DNA of 64,000 nucleotides from JABDBE01 sp049585795 (GCA_049585795.1 JBAVAQ010000026.1:1-64000), one strand, 5' to 3'. Shown: positions 41,101 through 49,773, counted from the stretch's first letter. Program-made: numbers and translations. The notes: generated by a model from the sequence alone, not told the origin.

Positions 41101-43293
41101 TCAGGATGTCGTTTGGAAAAGCTCTACTTCAACCAAGACGGAATAAAAGGTGGCGGAGTTGCCCAAGTCGGTAAGTTTTTCCGAAGTAAGCACGTTAATA
41201 TTTCGTCCTTGCGGAGCGTGTTTCGCCCACGCGAGTTGCGCACACACTACACCCGGTTGCACTGCGCCGTCGACTCTCGCCCGCAAAAGTATATCGCCAC
41301 GGCGGTTGTAGACGCGAACGGGATCGCCGTCTGAGATTCCACGGGCACGTGCGTCGGCAGCGCTCATTTCAAGCAAACCTGGTTCTTCCATCTCCTGGAT
41401 CACGGGCAAATTCGAAAACGATGAATTAAGAAAATTGTCGGCTTTGCGCGCGAGCAACTCCAGAGGAAAGGCTTTGGCGTGATCGGTGTGCCGGGATTCT
41501 GTCGGCGGCTTGAAATGAACGACCGGATCCAGCCCCTGGGCATTAAGGGATTCGCTATAGAATTCGGCTTTGCCGCTGGGAGTTGCGAAATTCCCCCGAG
41601 CAAAGGGCAGGAATGGCACGTCGGCACTTGCTTGCGTGGGGGCAGCCGCCCCCGGCTGTCCGGTGGAGCAAAGCTCCGCTTTTTCGAAGTTCAGCCGAAT
41701 ATGCCCTTCTAGTTCGAGCCGCTCGCGGTCGATCTCCTTCAGCCAGGGATGATCAGTCTGCAGCGCGGCGTCGATCATTTGGTCGTCGGATTCGCGAAAG
41801 CACTCATCGTCGAAGCCCATGCGGTCGGCGAGCGCACGGAACACATCTACATTAGAACGGCATTCGCCCAAGGGCTCAATGGCCTGATTCGATATCTGCA
41901 AAAAGTAGTGCCCGTAAGCGGTTTGCAGGTCCTTGTGCTCGAAAAAGGTGGTCGCAGGCAAGACGATATCGGCGTAGTCGGTCGTGTCGGTAAAGAACTG
42001 CTCGTGCACAACCGTGAACAAGTCCGAACGGCGCAGACCGCGAATTACTTCATTGTGATTGGGACAGGTTGCGGCTGGATTGCTTCCGTAAACGAATATC
42101 CCCTGGATGGGCGGATCATCCAGCGAGTTTAAGGCTTTACCCAGCTCTACCATGTTCACCGTCCGGGCGTCGCGGCCGAGACTCTTGTGCATCAGGTGGG
42201 AGCATTTAAGAGCTTCTTTATTCAGCTTGAAGGAGCCGCTGGTGGAGAGTTGCAGGCCGCCGCCGATTTCTTTCCATGAACCGGTGATGCAGGGCAGCAT
42301 GGCGACCGCGCGAGTGGCCATGCCGCCGCCTTCGGAGCGCTGCACGCCGTAGTTCAAGCGAATGACCGCCGGATGAGTGGTCGCGTACTCACGAGCCAAC
42401 TTGGTGATGTCGGACGCGGCGATCGCGGTCCATTGCGCTACGCGCTCCGGCGTATATTCCTCTACCTTGTCGCGGAGCTGTTCAAATCCTAGCGTGTAAC
42501 GCTCGACATAATCGGCGTCGTATAGATTTTCGGCGATGATCTCGCGCATCATCGCCATGGCCAGAGCTGCGTCCGTGCCCGGATTGATGGGCAGATACCA
42601 ATCGGCGCAGGCAGCTGTGCGTGTGCGGTAAGGATCGATTACCACCAGCTTTGCACCCTGGCGGCGCGCCTCCTGAATGAAGGGCCAGAGATGGACATTG
42701 TTGCCGTGGATGTTCGCCGCCCACGCGATGATGTAACGCGAATGACGAAATTGTTCCGGCTCCGTGCCCAGTTTTATCCCAAGCACAGATTCCAATCCGG
42801 CTTCGCCGGCAGCGGAGCAGATGTTGCGGGCCAACTGAGAGGCTCCCAGACGATGGAAGAACCGGCGATCCATGGAGGCGCTGTTTAAGGTTCCCAGCGT
42901 TCCGCCGAAGGAGAACGGCAGGATGGCTTCGCTGCCGAATTCCGCGACAATTTTCTTGAAACGAGAAGTGATTTCGTCGAGCGCTTCATCCCAGGTAATG
43001 CGCTGCCATTCCTGAGCCCGTCTGGGAACGGACGCCCCGGTCCGTCCCGGCGAAGCCGAGCTAGGCAACTGCGCAGGTCCCTTCGGCCCTACCCGGCGCA
43101 TGGGATACAAAACTCGATCGGGTGAATACACGCGATCCAGATACTTTGCCACTTTGGCGCAAAGGAAGCCACGGGTGACGGGGTGCGCGGGATCGCCCTT
43201 GATTTTGGTCGCTCGACCGTCTTCTACCGTGATCAGAACCCCGCACGCATCCGGACAATCGTGCGGGCAAGCGGCATGGACGATCTTCTTCAT
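41101..43293 (-). CDS. Molybdopterin-dependent oxidoreductase
   Basis: 730 residues of the DMSO-reductase superfamily. The 4Fe-4S motif is CPHDCPDACG with the fourth Cys in RGFLCAK. The Mo ligand is likely Cys in NICSAAGEAG. Further blocks are WAANIHGNN, VVIDPYRTRTA, QRSEGGGMATRAV and the C-terminal cofactor domain (KADNFLNSSFSNLP ... NRRGDILLRARVDG). No signal peptide or partner subunits are nearby, so it is probably cytoplasmic and soluble. The substrate is unknown; formate- or polysulfide-type activity cannot be assigned. Two stretches, residues about 72-95 and 539-553, are encoded by the palindromic repeat and are absent from relatives. Confidence 0.88.
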   Translation of the reverse strand: MKKIVHAACPHDCPDACGVLITVEDGRATKIKGDPAHPVTRGFLCAKVAKYLDRVYSPDRVLYPMRRVGPKGPAQLPSSASPGRTGASVPRRAQEWQRITWDEALDEITSRFKKIVAEFGSEAILPFSFGGTLGTLNSASMDRRFFHRLGASQLARNICSAAGEAGLESVLGIKLGTEPEQFRHSRYIIAWAANIHGNNVHLWPFIQEARRQGAKLVVIDPYRTRTAACADWYLPINPGTDAALAMAMMREIIAENLYDADYVERYTLGFEQLRDKVEEYTPERVAQWTAIAASDITKLAREYATTHPAVIRLNYGVQRSEGGGMATRAVAMLPCITGSWKEIGGGLQLSTSGSFKLNKEALKCSHLMHKSLGRDARTVNMVELGKALNSLDDPPIQGIFVYGSNPAATCPNHNEVIRGLRRSDLFTVVHEQFFTDTTDYADIVLPATTFFEHKDLQTAYGHYFLQISNQAIEPLGECRSNVDVFRALADRMGFDDECFRESDDQMIDAALQTDHPWLKEIDRERLELEGHIRLNFEKAELCSTGQPGAAAPTQASADVPFLPFARGNFATPSGKAEFYSESLNAQGLDPVVHFKPPTESRHTDHAKAFPLELLARKADNFLNSSFSNLPVIQEMEEPGLLEMSAADARARGISDGDPVRVYNRRGDILLRARVDGAVQPGVVCAQLAWAKHAPQGRNINVLTSEKLTDLGNSATFYSVLVEVELFQTTS
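41636..41680. repeat. Palindromic repeat within the oxidoreductase, copy 1
   Basis: GTGGGGGCAGCCGCCCCC, GGCTGTCC, then GGAGC-AAA-GCTCC. It is nearly identical to the intergenic copy before parB. On the coding strand it adds ELCSTGQPGAAAPTQA in frame. Confidence 0.7.
43019..43063. repeat. Palindromic repeat within the oxidoreductase, copy 2
   Basis: CGTCTGGGAACGGACGCC, CCGGTCCGTCCC, then GGC-GAA-GCCGAGC. This is a more diverged copy with the same two-hairpin plan. It encodes SSASPGRTGASVPRRA within the segment at residues 72-95, between the N-terminal MRRVGPKG and the conserved QRITWDEAL. Confidence 0.55.
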
Positions 43294-43403
43294 GACCTTT
43301 GATTATAAGATGCCAGCCGGTCGCCGGGAAAAAATCAAAAAAACGCGCAAAACGAAATAACACGAAGGTCTGAGTTTGACGGGTTTTCTTTGTGTGACTT
43401 CGT

Positions 43404-43415
43404 GTCCTTTGTGGT
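43404..43415. repeat. GTCCTTTGTGGT repeat unit
   Basis: The same 12-mer occurs at 63136-63147 and, inverted, at 63167-63178; a near copy (ACCACAAAGGCC) lies at 31669. All are between genes. It belongs to a short dispersed family here. Confidence 0.45.
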
Positions 43416-43428
43416 TGTTCCTGGCCCG

Positions 43429-43460
43429 AAAAAAGAACGGGCGGCTTGCGCCGCCCGATC
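43429..43460 (-). terminator. Intrinsic terminator after the DUF4382 gene
   Basis: On the minus strand CGGGCGGC-GCAA-GCCGCCCG forms an eight-pair stem followed by TTCTTTTTT, 24 bases past the stop of the lipoprotein gene. Confidence 0.85.
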
Positions 43461-43483
43461 CATGCCGCTGTTAAAGTTCTGTC

Positions 43484-44878
43484 TTACGGCAGTACGCGAA
43501 CACGTCCGGCCCACATGATCGGCTTTTGCGTGTTTGGATCGTAGAAGACCAACCCGCGAGAGACCAGATTGGCTGCACCCGCCGCCTGCAATCCGGTGAG
43601 TCCATTCACGTTGACGAATGTGGTCAAGTTGCCGGTGTACACGGTAAACGGTCCTCCTGCGGAATAGCTCATCAGCAGGTCGTTCTGCATTTGAAAATTC
43701 CCCTGATTGCCGCTGGTGATGTTTACGCTGTTTGCGACTAACGATCCAATCACGCCCTGCCGTCGTACGGAAACCATGTCAGGAGTGAACGCATTGCTCT
43801 GATACGTTCCGCCTACGAAGATCCGTTGGCCGACAACCAGAGACGAGCCGCTGAACAGCTCGTTGGTAAACCAGTTGTCGATGAAGCAAATGTCGTACTG
43901 CGATACCGTGCTGAGGTTGACCGTGTAAACGCTATCCGTCGGAATGGTCGCCGAGGTTCCCAGTTCTTCGCCCACAAACATGGTTACCACGGGGCCAGCG
44001 TTCACAGCCAGAATTCTGCCGGAGATGAACGCCTTGTCGGTCGTGATGAGTTCGACGCTGCTGGCCAGAATGCTGCCATCGGCCTGCACCGTGCCCTCGA
44101 CGGAAACGATGCCGTTCGGCATTAGACTGCTCAAGCTATTGCTGCCGTTGTAGGAAGTGCTGGAGTTGACGTCGATCTTCTCCTGGAAACCGTAGGGCCC
44201 TTGCATCACAAAAGAGTTTGGAGTGGCGTTCACGGAAACGATGTTGCCGGTAAATTCGGTGATCTGGCCGAGATCGCCGGAAGCTGAGACCGCCATCACA
44301 TCCAAAACAGGTGTGACCGCGATTGAGCCGTTGTTGATGATCAAGTTGACGCTGCCATCCATGGCCAGCGACTGACGCAGATCAAAGTCGATATGCAACC
44401 CGGCCAAGCCGTTGCTTCCCACCACCAGCGGGGCTCCTGTGGGGAACGAAACTGTGACTTTCGGATTGCTCAAGCTTCCGGTTGCCGTGCCAATCGACGG
44501 CGGGTTGGTCGTAAGGTCGACGTAATTGATGGAAGGCGCAGGTTTGCTGGCTTCGAAAGTAAACGTGGCACTCGTGTAAGTTCCCGGGGCCACTGCGTTA
44601 AAGCCCAACAGCGAACGTAAACCGACCAGTCGGCCGAAGTCTACGGAGGTCGGGGTGGAAAGCACCTGGGCCGTGGTCGAGCCATTGTTGAGAGTGATGC
44701 TATCAATCGTGATGTTGAACGCAACCACCGCCGACACGGGCGCGTCCTCACCCGTAGTGAAGACCTGTCCCTGGGCGTTCTGTGACGGATTTGACGACGA
44801 GGAATTACTTACGCCGTTGCAGGCGGCGAAACTCAGAGCTAGTGCAAGCAGTCCGGTAAGCGATAAGAACCTTTTCAT
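43484..44878 (-). CDS. DUF4382/DUF5666 domain lipoprotein
   Basis: 464 residues. The lipoprotein signal LLALALSFAAC is followed by a Ser/Asn-rich linker. A DUF4382 domain (VVAFNITIDSITLNNGST to LHIDFDLRQSL) and a DUF5666-like beta-domain region (GQITEFTGNIVSVNATPNSF, then VSVEGTVQADGSILASSVEL) follow. The role is unknown; these are abundant predicted surface lipoproteins in Acidobacteriota. A strong terminator follows the gene. Confidence 0.8.
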   Translation of the reverse strand: MKRFLSLTGLLALALSFAACNGVSNSSSSNPSQNAQGQVFTTGEDAPVSAVVAFNITIDSITLNNGSTTAQVLSTPTSVDFGRLVGLRSLLGFNAVAPGTYTSATFTFEASKPAPSINYVDLTTNPPSIGTATGSLSNPKVTVSFPTGAPLVVGSNGLAGLHIDFDLRQSLAMDGSVNLIINNGSIAVTPVLDVMAVSASGDLGQITEFTGNIVSVNATPNSFVMQGPYGFQEKIDVNSSTSYNGSNSLSSLMPNGIVSVEGTVQADGSILASSVELITTDKAFISGRILAVNAGPVVTMFVGEELGTSATIPTDSVYTVNLSTVSQYDICFIDNWFTNELFSGSSLVVGQRIFVGGTYQSNAFTPDMVSVRRQGVIGSLVANSVNITSGNQGNFQMQNDLLMSYSAGGPFTVYTGNLTTFVNVNGLTGLQAAGAANLVSRGLVFYDPNTQKPIMWAGRVRVLP

Positions 44879-45158
44879 GGTAGCTCCTGTAAATCAGAAT
44901 CTGTGGGGGAGCTGGGACTTCTTGGTACCAGAATGAAAACACGAGCCATTGCGGGAAGTCTTCATTACCTTCGGACAGATTACGGACGTAACTGTAACCT
45001 TGAGCGTGGCGTTTTTAGAGGGCTTGGTCGGTTGAGGAAGAGCCGAGCTAGTTCATAGAAATGTACTCGATCGCAGCAAAGGAGCTAGGTTCTCGAGGGG
45101 GCGGGCAGTGAACCGATTTCTCGCACTTCGCTCCTCGGAAAATTACAGAAGGCGAGTC

Positions 45159-45773
45159 CTACTTCAGACCAACGTAGAGATCGACTAGCGAGTTCCGCGG
45201 GTTCTGGCTCCGTTGGTCGTAGACCTCGAAGTCTGCTTTGTAGGCACGAGCACCGCCAAGCTGCTTGTGATCTTCCAGGCTCCAGGCCCGTTGCCAAGCT
45301 TGCGGTACAACCTGTGCCACCGGTCCATGGGCGCTCGTAACAACCGCATACCTCCCGCCGGGCACCTTTGTCGCGACCATCCCTGGCGGAATCTCGGGTA
45401 CGCTACTGACTTTCATTCCAATTACGAAATCGTATTCGCCGTTGCGGTCGCTAGCGTAGTCGGTATAAACCGCGTAAATCGTGGGACCAACTTTGTTCGG
45501 AATTTTGTCTCCGATGTCTTCTTTGAAGAACTTGGCCCACTGCTTGGGGATGGCACCGTCGCCTGTCATTTCCTTGGCATTACTGGTTCGAGCTTGAATT
45601 CCGATCACCGAGAATTCTGGCTGTTCCACCACTTTCGGTTCCATTGCGGCTCCTGCGGACACTGCTGTTACGGTGAGGATTGTTGCGAGACATATCAAAC
45701 CGAGAACTTCGGTGGTCAAACTCAAACCCAGACGGGCCGCTCTGGAAGAAGCTTCGCAGGGCCCGATCATCAA
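45159..45773 (-). CDS. Exported GyrI-like effector-binding domain protein
   Basis: 204 residues. An N-terminal hydrophobic segment (LGLICLATILTVTAVSAGA) works as a signal or anchor. The remainder matches the GyrI/AraC-effector small-molecule-binding fold: PEFSVIGIQARTSNA, PTIYAVYTDYASDRNGEYDF, IPPGMVATKVPGGRYAVV, and YKADFEVYDQRSQNP near the end. Such domains bind hydrophobic ligands and are normally cytosolic, so export is notable. The ATG overlaps the frr stop codon region by 4 bases, so translation is probably coupled to frr. Confidence 0.78.
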   Translation of the reverse strand: MMIGPCEASSRAARLGLSLTTEVLGLICLATILTVTAVSAGAAMEPKVVEQPEFSVIGIQARTSNAKEMTGDGAIPKQWAKFFKEDIGDKIPNKVGPTIYAVYTDYASDRNGEYDFVIGMKVSSVPEIPPGMVATKVPGGRYAVVTSAHGPVAQVVPQAWQRAWSLEDHKQLGGARAYKADFEVYDQRSQNPRNSLVDLYVGLK

Positions 45774-46357
45774 ATCTCCATCACTTCTTTTTCTTTGCCT
45801 TTGCTCATCTCTTCCATTTTCTTAATCTCACCATCGGTGAGCTTTTGGATTTCCTCCATGGCGCGCTTTTCGTCGTCCTCGGTGACCTTCTTATCCTTCA
45901 TCGCTTTCTTGATGGCATCATTGCCATCGCGCCGAATGTTACGCACTGCGGTGCGATGCTCCTCCAGAACCTTGTGCAGGTGTTTCACCATATCCTTGCG
46001 ACGCTCTTCAGTAAGCGGAGGCACGGGCACGCGGATAATCTTGCCATCGTTCATCGGGTTCAAGCCGATGTCGGCGGCGCGAATCGCTTTTTCGATCGCC
46101 GGCAGCGAAGTCGGATCAAAAGGCTGCACCGTGATGAGCTGCGGCTCCGGCGCATGTACTTGCGCCAGCTGATTCAGAGGCATGTAAGAACCGTAGTATT
46201 CGACGTTGACGGCGTCCAGCATGTGCACCGAAGCCCGCCCTGTGCGCGTAGATGCCATCGCTTTGCGAAAGTCCTCAACCGCCTTGTCCATGCGGGTTTT
46301 GAGTTGAATGTAAGTGTCTTTGAGGCCAGGAATCGCGGCCATACCAGCTTGAGCCAT
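45770..46357 (-). CDS. frr: Ribosome recycling factor
   Basis: RRF splits post-termination ribosomes with EF-G. The hallmark TGRASVHMLDAVNVEYYGS and the C-terminal LTEERRKDMVKHLHKVLEEH ... RNIRRDGNDAIKKAMKD are intact. 195 residues, slightly longer than E. coli (185) because of ten extra residues at the start (MAQAGMAAIP). It is the last translation gene of the run rplM-rpsI-rpsB-tsf-pyrH-frr. Confidence 0.97.
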   Translation of the reverse strand: MAQAGMAAIPGLKDTYIQLKTRMDKAVEDFRKAMASTRTGRASVHMLDAVNVEYYGSYMPLNQLAQVHAPEPQLITVQPFDPTSLPAIEKAIRAADIGLNPMNDGKIIRVPVPPLTEERRKDMVKHLHKVLEEHRTAVRNIRRDGNDAIKKAMKDKKVTEDDEKRAMEEIQKLTDGEIKKMEEMSKGKEKEVMEI

Positions 46358-46439
46358 GGTCAGCTCCCTAGAGATGAGTTACCAAAACTGTGAATTATAA
46401 ACCTTTGAAACCAGCGAACGGATTTTGAACCACCAATCC

Positions 46440-46470
46440 GCAAGAATCCGTGCAGATCCGTGGCCAGTCT
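46440..46470. repeat. ATCCGTG-type repeat between pyrH and frr
   Basis: AAGAATCCGTGCAGATCCG-TGGCCAG matches the block after folK (63857-63883, GAGAATCCGTGGGATCCGTG-GCC). This is a dispersed intergenic sequence that overlaps the very end of pyrH. Confidence 0.45.
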
Positions 46471-47186
46471 TACGCGCTGACCAGCGACCCGATCTTCTCG
46501 CCGGTTACAACCTTGCGGATATTTCCACGCTCGTTGAGATTGAAGATGATGATGGGGAGGTTATTATCTTTGCAAAGCGAGATGGCGGTCGAATCCATCA
46601 CCTTCAGGCCTTTTTTTAACACGTCCATGTAAGTGATTTGGGTGAATTTCTTGGCGTCTTTCACCAGCACCGGATCGGCGTCGTAGATGCCATCCACCTT
46701 CGTGGCTTTGATGATGACGTCGGCTTTGATCTCCATCGCGCGCAGAGACGCAGCCGTGTCCGTCGAGAAATACGGATTGCCCGTGCCTCCGGCAAAAATC
46801 ACGACGCGGCCCTTTTCCAGATGACGAATAGCGCGACGCCGGATGAAAGGCTCGGCAACCTGGTTCATCTCAATGGCCGATTGCACGCGAGTGTAGACGC
46901 CCTGCTTTTCCAGCGCGTCCTGCAAGGCCAGGGAATTGATCACGGTCGCGAGCATGCCCATGTGATCGGCGGAAACGCGATCCATCTCTTTGGCTTGCTC
47001 GGCCACACCGCGAAAAAAATTCCCTCCACCCACTACAATCGCGATTTGAATGCCTAGCGAATAAACATCCGCCAACTCGGCAGCGATTTCGTGAATCCGG
47101 AAAGGGTCGACGCCAAAACCCTGGGTTGCGGCGAGAGCTTCGCCCGAAAGTTTGAGCAGAACGCGTTTGAAGACGGGAGTCGTCAT
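46470..47186 (-). CDS. pyrH: UMP kinase
   Basis: This kinase phosphorylates UMP to UDP in pyrimidine nucleotide synthesis. The N-terminal phosphate-binding start RVLLKLSGEALAATQGFG, IAIVVGGGNFFRG, and VIFAGGTGNPYFSTDTAA are all present. 238 residues, typical. It sits between tsf and frr, the common bacterial order. Confidence 0.97.
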   Translation of the reverse strand: MTTPVFKRVLLKLSGEALAATQGFGVDPFRIHEIAAELADVYSLGIQIAIVVGGGNFFRGVAEQAKEMDRVSADHMGMLATVINSLALQDALEKQGVYTRVQSAIEMNQVAEPFIRRRAIRHLEKGRVVIFAGGTGNPYFSTDTAASLRAMEIKADVIIKATKVDGIYDADPVLVKDAKKFTQITYMDVLKKGLKVMDSTAISLCKDNNLPIIIFNLNERGNIRKVVTGEKIGSLVSA

Positions 47187-47250
47187 TCGTGGTTTAGTCT
47201 AGCATCCCGGCAGGAATGTGGGTCAGGAAGCAGAGTTTTTCGGAACAATC

Positions 47251-47280
47251 GTGTGGGGACAGCGGGGCGGCTGTCCCTAC
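47251..47280. repeat. Palindromic repeat between tsf and pyrH
   Basis: GTGTGGGGACAGC-GGGGC-GGCTGTCCC. This is the first hairpin only, and the second hairpin is absent. It lies 7 bases past the tsf stop and could act as a processing or partial termination hairpin. Confidence 0.55.
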
Positions 47281-47287
47281 GCGAGCG

Positions 47288-47941
47288 TTACTCAGCCTTC
47301 TGTTCCGGTTTGCTGATGGCTATCGTCTCGCTAGCCTCACCCACCTTGAAGCGGGCGAAGCGGCGCACCGCGATATTTTCGCCGAGCTTGCCGATTTTGG
47401 CGGCGATGAGCTGCGCGATACTGATCGTCTGATCCTTGATGAAGGGCTGCTCGAGCAAGCAGACTTCCTCGTAGAACTTGGCCATCTTGCCTTCGACCAT
47501 CTTTTCCGCGATGTTCGCGGGCTTGCCGCTGGCGATCGCCTGGGCGCGGTAGATATCTTTCTCGCGTTCGTAGGCCTCGGGCGTAACATCTTCCTTGCGA
47601 ACAAATTTCGGATCGCTGGCAGCGATGTGCATGGCAATATCGTGCACCAACTCCTTGAAGTCGTCGGTACGGGCCACGAAATCGCTTTCGCAGTTTATTT
47701 CGACAAGCACGCCAATCTTCCCTCCGGCGTGGATGTAGCTGGCCACCGAGCCTTCGCTGGTGACGCGGGCTGCCTTCTTGGCAGCGACAGAAACGCCTTT
47801 TTTGCGCAGGACGACAACTGCCTGCTCCATGTCGCCCTTGGCTTCGGTCAGGGCCTGTTTGCAATCCATCATTGGCGCCCCGGTCTTCTCCCGGAGCTCT
47901 TTCACCTGCGCAGCAGAAATATTTACGGTAGATGTGCTCAT
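47288..47941 (-). CDS. tsf: Elongation factor Ts
   Basis: EF-Ts recycles EF-Tu by nucleotide exchange. The UBA-like N-terminus (QVKELREKTGAPMMDCKQAL) and the core motif INCESDFVART are present. At 217 residues it is the short form, lacking part of the second core subdomain of E. coli EF-Ts. The ATG at 47941 is chosen; the longer frame runs into array repeats at 47956-48027. Confidence 0.97.
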   Translation of the reverse strand: MSTSTVNISAAQVKELREKTGAPMMDCKQALTEAKGDMEQAVVVLRKKGVSVAAKKAARVTSEGSVASYIHAGGKIGVLVEINCESDFVARTDDFKELVHDIAMHIAASDPKFVRKEDVTPEAYEREKDIYRAQAIASGKPANIAEKMVEGKMAKFYEEVCLLEQPFIKDQTISIAQLIAAKIGKLGENIAVRRFARFKVGEASETIAISKPEQKAE

Positions 47942-47955
47942 AGAAATAAAACGTC

Positions 47956-48027
47956 CCTTGGTCGTTCGTCGTTCGCCATTGGCTATTAATCTAGGGGCCA
48001 ACGGCGAACGACCAAAGGCCAACGACT
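47956..48027. repeat. CCAACGAC-type array upstream of tsf
   Basis: GTCGTTCGTCGTTCGCC on the left mirrors GGCGAACGACC-AAAGGCCAACGAC on the right. It thus forms a large inverted repeat with a loop around 47980-48000, in the leader of tsf. Related stretches lie at 48154-48182 and 11421-11450. Confidence 0.55.
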
Positions 48028-48080
48028 GCCTTAACAAAATTCGACCCGCGCCGGACGATCCGCGCGGGTCTGAATCGCTC

Positions 48081-48132
48081 AGGGGCTAAAGCCCGGATCT
48101 TCAAGGCTCTCTTCGGCACGGCTGAAGCCGTG
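48081..48132. repeat. Double hairpin repeat between rpsB and tsf
   Basis: Hairpin 1 is GGGCT-AA-AGCCC (48081-48092) and hairpin 2 is GGCACGGC-TGAA-GCCGTGCC (48113-48132), the latter with eight perfect pairs. This is a REP-like element. A related but decayed form occurs near 60950. Confidence 0.6.
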
Positions 48133-48184
48133 CCCCTTCCACACAGCCAACTTGACGACCAACGGCGAACAGCCAACGACCGCT

Positions 48185-49102
48185 CTAATACGTCTGCGTC
48201 TCGACCTGCGGGACATCTTCGGCGACTGTTTCTTTCGCCGCAGCCGGCTGCTTGCGCGTGCCCGCGCCCAGCACATCTTCCATACTGATATCTTCACCTG
48301 CGCTGTCTTCCGAGGCGTTAATGTCGACCGCGCCTTCAGCCGCACGCGCGGCAGCGGCCAATTCAGCTTGCTGCGCTGCGCCCGCGGCAGCCGCCAGGTC
48401 GGCGACTTGCTTGTCGGTCATAAGCTGCGCGCCTTCGGCAACGGAATCTGCAATCTTCGAAGCAAACAGCCGGATCGCCCGGAGGGCATCGTCGTTGCCC
48501 GGAATCACATAATCCACTTCACTGGGATCGCAGTTTGTATCGACGACTGCCACCACTGGAATGCCGAGTTTGCGTGCTTCGCGCACCGCGATCTGCTCTT
48601 TGTTCGAGTCGATAACAAAAATCGCGTCGGGCAGGCGGCTCATGCTTTTGATGCCGGCCAAATTGGCCTGCAAATGTTTGCGCTCGCGCTCCAGCTTGAT
48701 AACTTCTTTCTTGGGCAGCAGCTCGTAACGGCCATCGGTGGCCATCTCGTCGAGTTCTTTCAGCCGCTTCACCGATTTCTGCACCGTCACCCAATTGGTG
48801 AGCAGCCCGCCCAGCCAACGCTGGTTCACGTAGAACCCACCGCAGCGCGTCGCTTCTTCGGCGATCGCATCCTGGGCCTGCCGCTTGGTTCCGACGAAGA
48901 GTATAATCTTGCCTTCGCTGGCCAGCTCCTCGACGAACTTCGACGCCTCTGTGAACATCTTCAGCGTCTTCTGCAGATCGATGATATAAATCCCGTTGCG
49001 CTCTCCGAAGATGAATTCCTTCATCTTGGGATTCCAGCGCTTGGTCTGATGCCCGAAGTGCACACCCGCTTCGAGCAACTCCTTCATGGTGATATTAGCC
49101 AA
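48185..49102 (-). CDS. rpsB: 30S ribosomal protein S2
   Basis: uS2 motifs: MKELLEAGVHFGHQTKRWNP, FVGTKRQAQDAIAEEA, WLGGLLTNW, PDAIFVIDSNKEQIAVREAR and VDTNCDPSEVDYVIPGNDDA. At 305 residues it has a C-terminal tail about 60 residues longer than E. coli S2, rich in Ala, Glu and Asp (AAAAGAAQQAELAAAARAAE). rpsB-tsf is the standard pair. Confidence 0.97.
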   Translation of the reverse strand: MANITMKELLEAGVHFGHQTKRWNPKMKEFIFGERNGIYIIDLQKTLKMFTEASKFVEELASEGKIILFVGTKRQAQDAIAEEATRCGGFYVNQRWLGGLLTNWVTVQKSVKRLKELDEMATDGRYELLPKKEVIKLERERKHLQANLAGIKSMSRLPDAIFVIDSNKEQIAVREARKLGIPVVAVVDTNCDPSEVDYVIPGNDDALRAIRLFASKIADSVAEGAQLMTDKQVADLAAAAGAAQQAELAAAARAAEGAVDINASEDSAGEDISMEDVLGAGTRKQPAAAKETVAEDVPQVETQTY

Positions 49103-49263
49103 TTAACCTCCTCATTTGGTCTGCATCCGGCGCTCACCCTAAGGCCGCCCCGGATTGCCATTCCCGTCCCCGCGCCGCGAGGCTCGGGAAGAATTGAACA
49201 CCTGAACCAGCTTCTAGCTATCAGCTCCTAGCTCTCAGCTAAACCTCTCAAACCAGCAAAGTT

Positions 49264-49659
49264 CTACCGTTTGCTGTACTGGAACCGCTTCCTCGCGCCC
49301 TTCTGGCCGTACTTCTTGCGTTCCTTGCCCCGTGAATCGCGGGTAACCATTCCTTCGGCCTTAAGCTTCTTGCGCAGCTCCACGTTGAATATCATGAGCG
49401 CGCGCGCGATCCCGAGTTTCACCGCGTCCGCCTGGCCATTCACGCCGCCACCGGAAACCCTGGCGACTACATTGAATGAGCTCGCAGTCTCGGTTGAAAG
49501 CAACGGTTGCTTCGCGCTGGAGCGCTGCGCCGGAGTCACGAAGTACTCGTCAAAAGGACGTCCGTTAATCTTGAATTCGCCGCTGCCCGGACGAAGATAA
49601 ACCCGCGCGATCGCCGACTTGCGGCGTCCGGTACCGTAATATTGCACTTGCTCTGCCAT
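49264..49659 (-). CDS. rpsI: 30S ribosomal protein S9
   Basis: uS9 with the hallmark start QYYGTGRRKSAIARVYLRPG and the conserved tail KYGQKGARKRFQYSKR, which reaches the P-site tRNA. 131 residues. It follows rplM by 157 bases; the pair is universal in bacteria. Confidence 0.98.
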   Translation of the reverse strand: MAEQVQYYGTGRRKSAIARVYLRPGSGEFKINGRPFDEYFVTPAQRSSAKQPLLSTETASSFNVVARVSGGGVNGQADAVKLGIARALMIFNVELRKKLKAEGMVTRDSRGKERKKYGQKGARKRFQYSKR

Positions 49660-49773
49660 GGATTAGCATTCAGCACTCAGCTGTCAGCATTCAGCTAACC
49701 CCAAGTGCTTGTCCCTTTCAGAAATTCTTGAACTTGACGTCATCGCGAAAACTTGAACTCGACGTCATCCTGA

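Noticed and set aside
48152..49231. Plus-strand frame of 359 codons
   Set aside because: It is the antisense shadow of rpsB and shows no family features.
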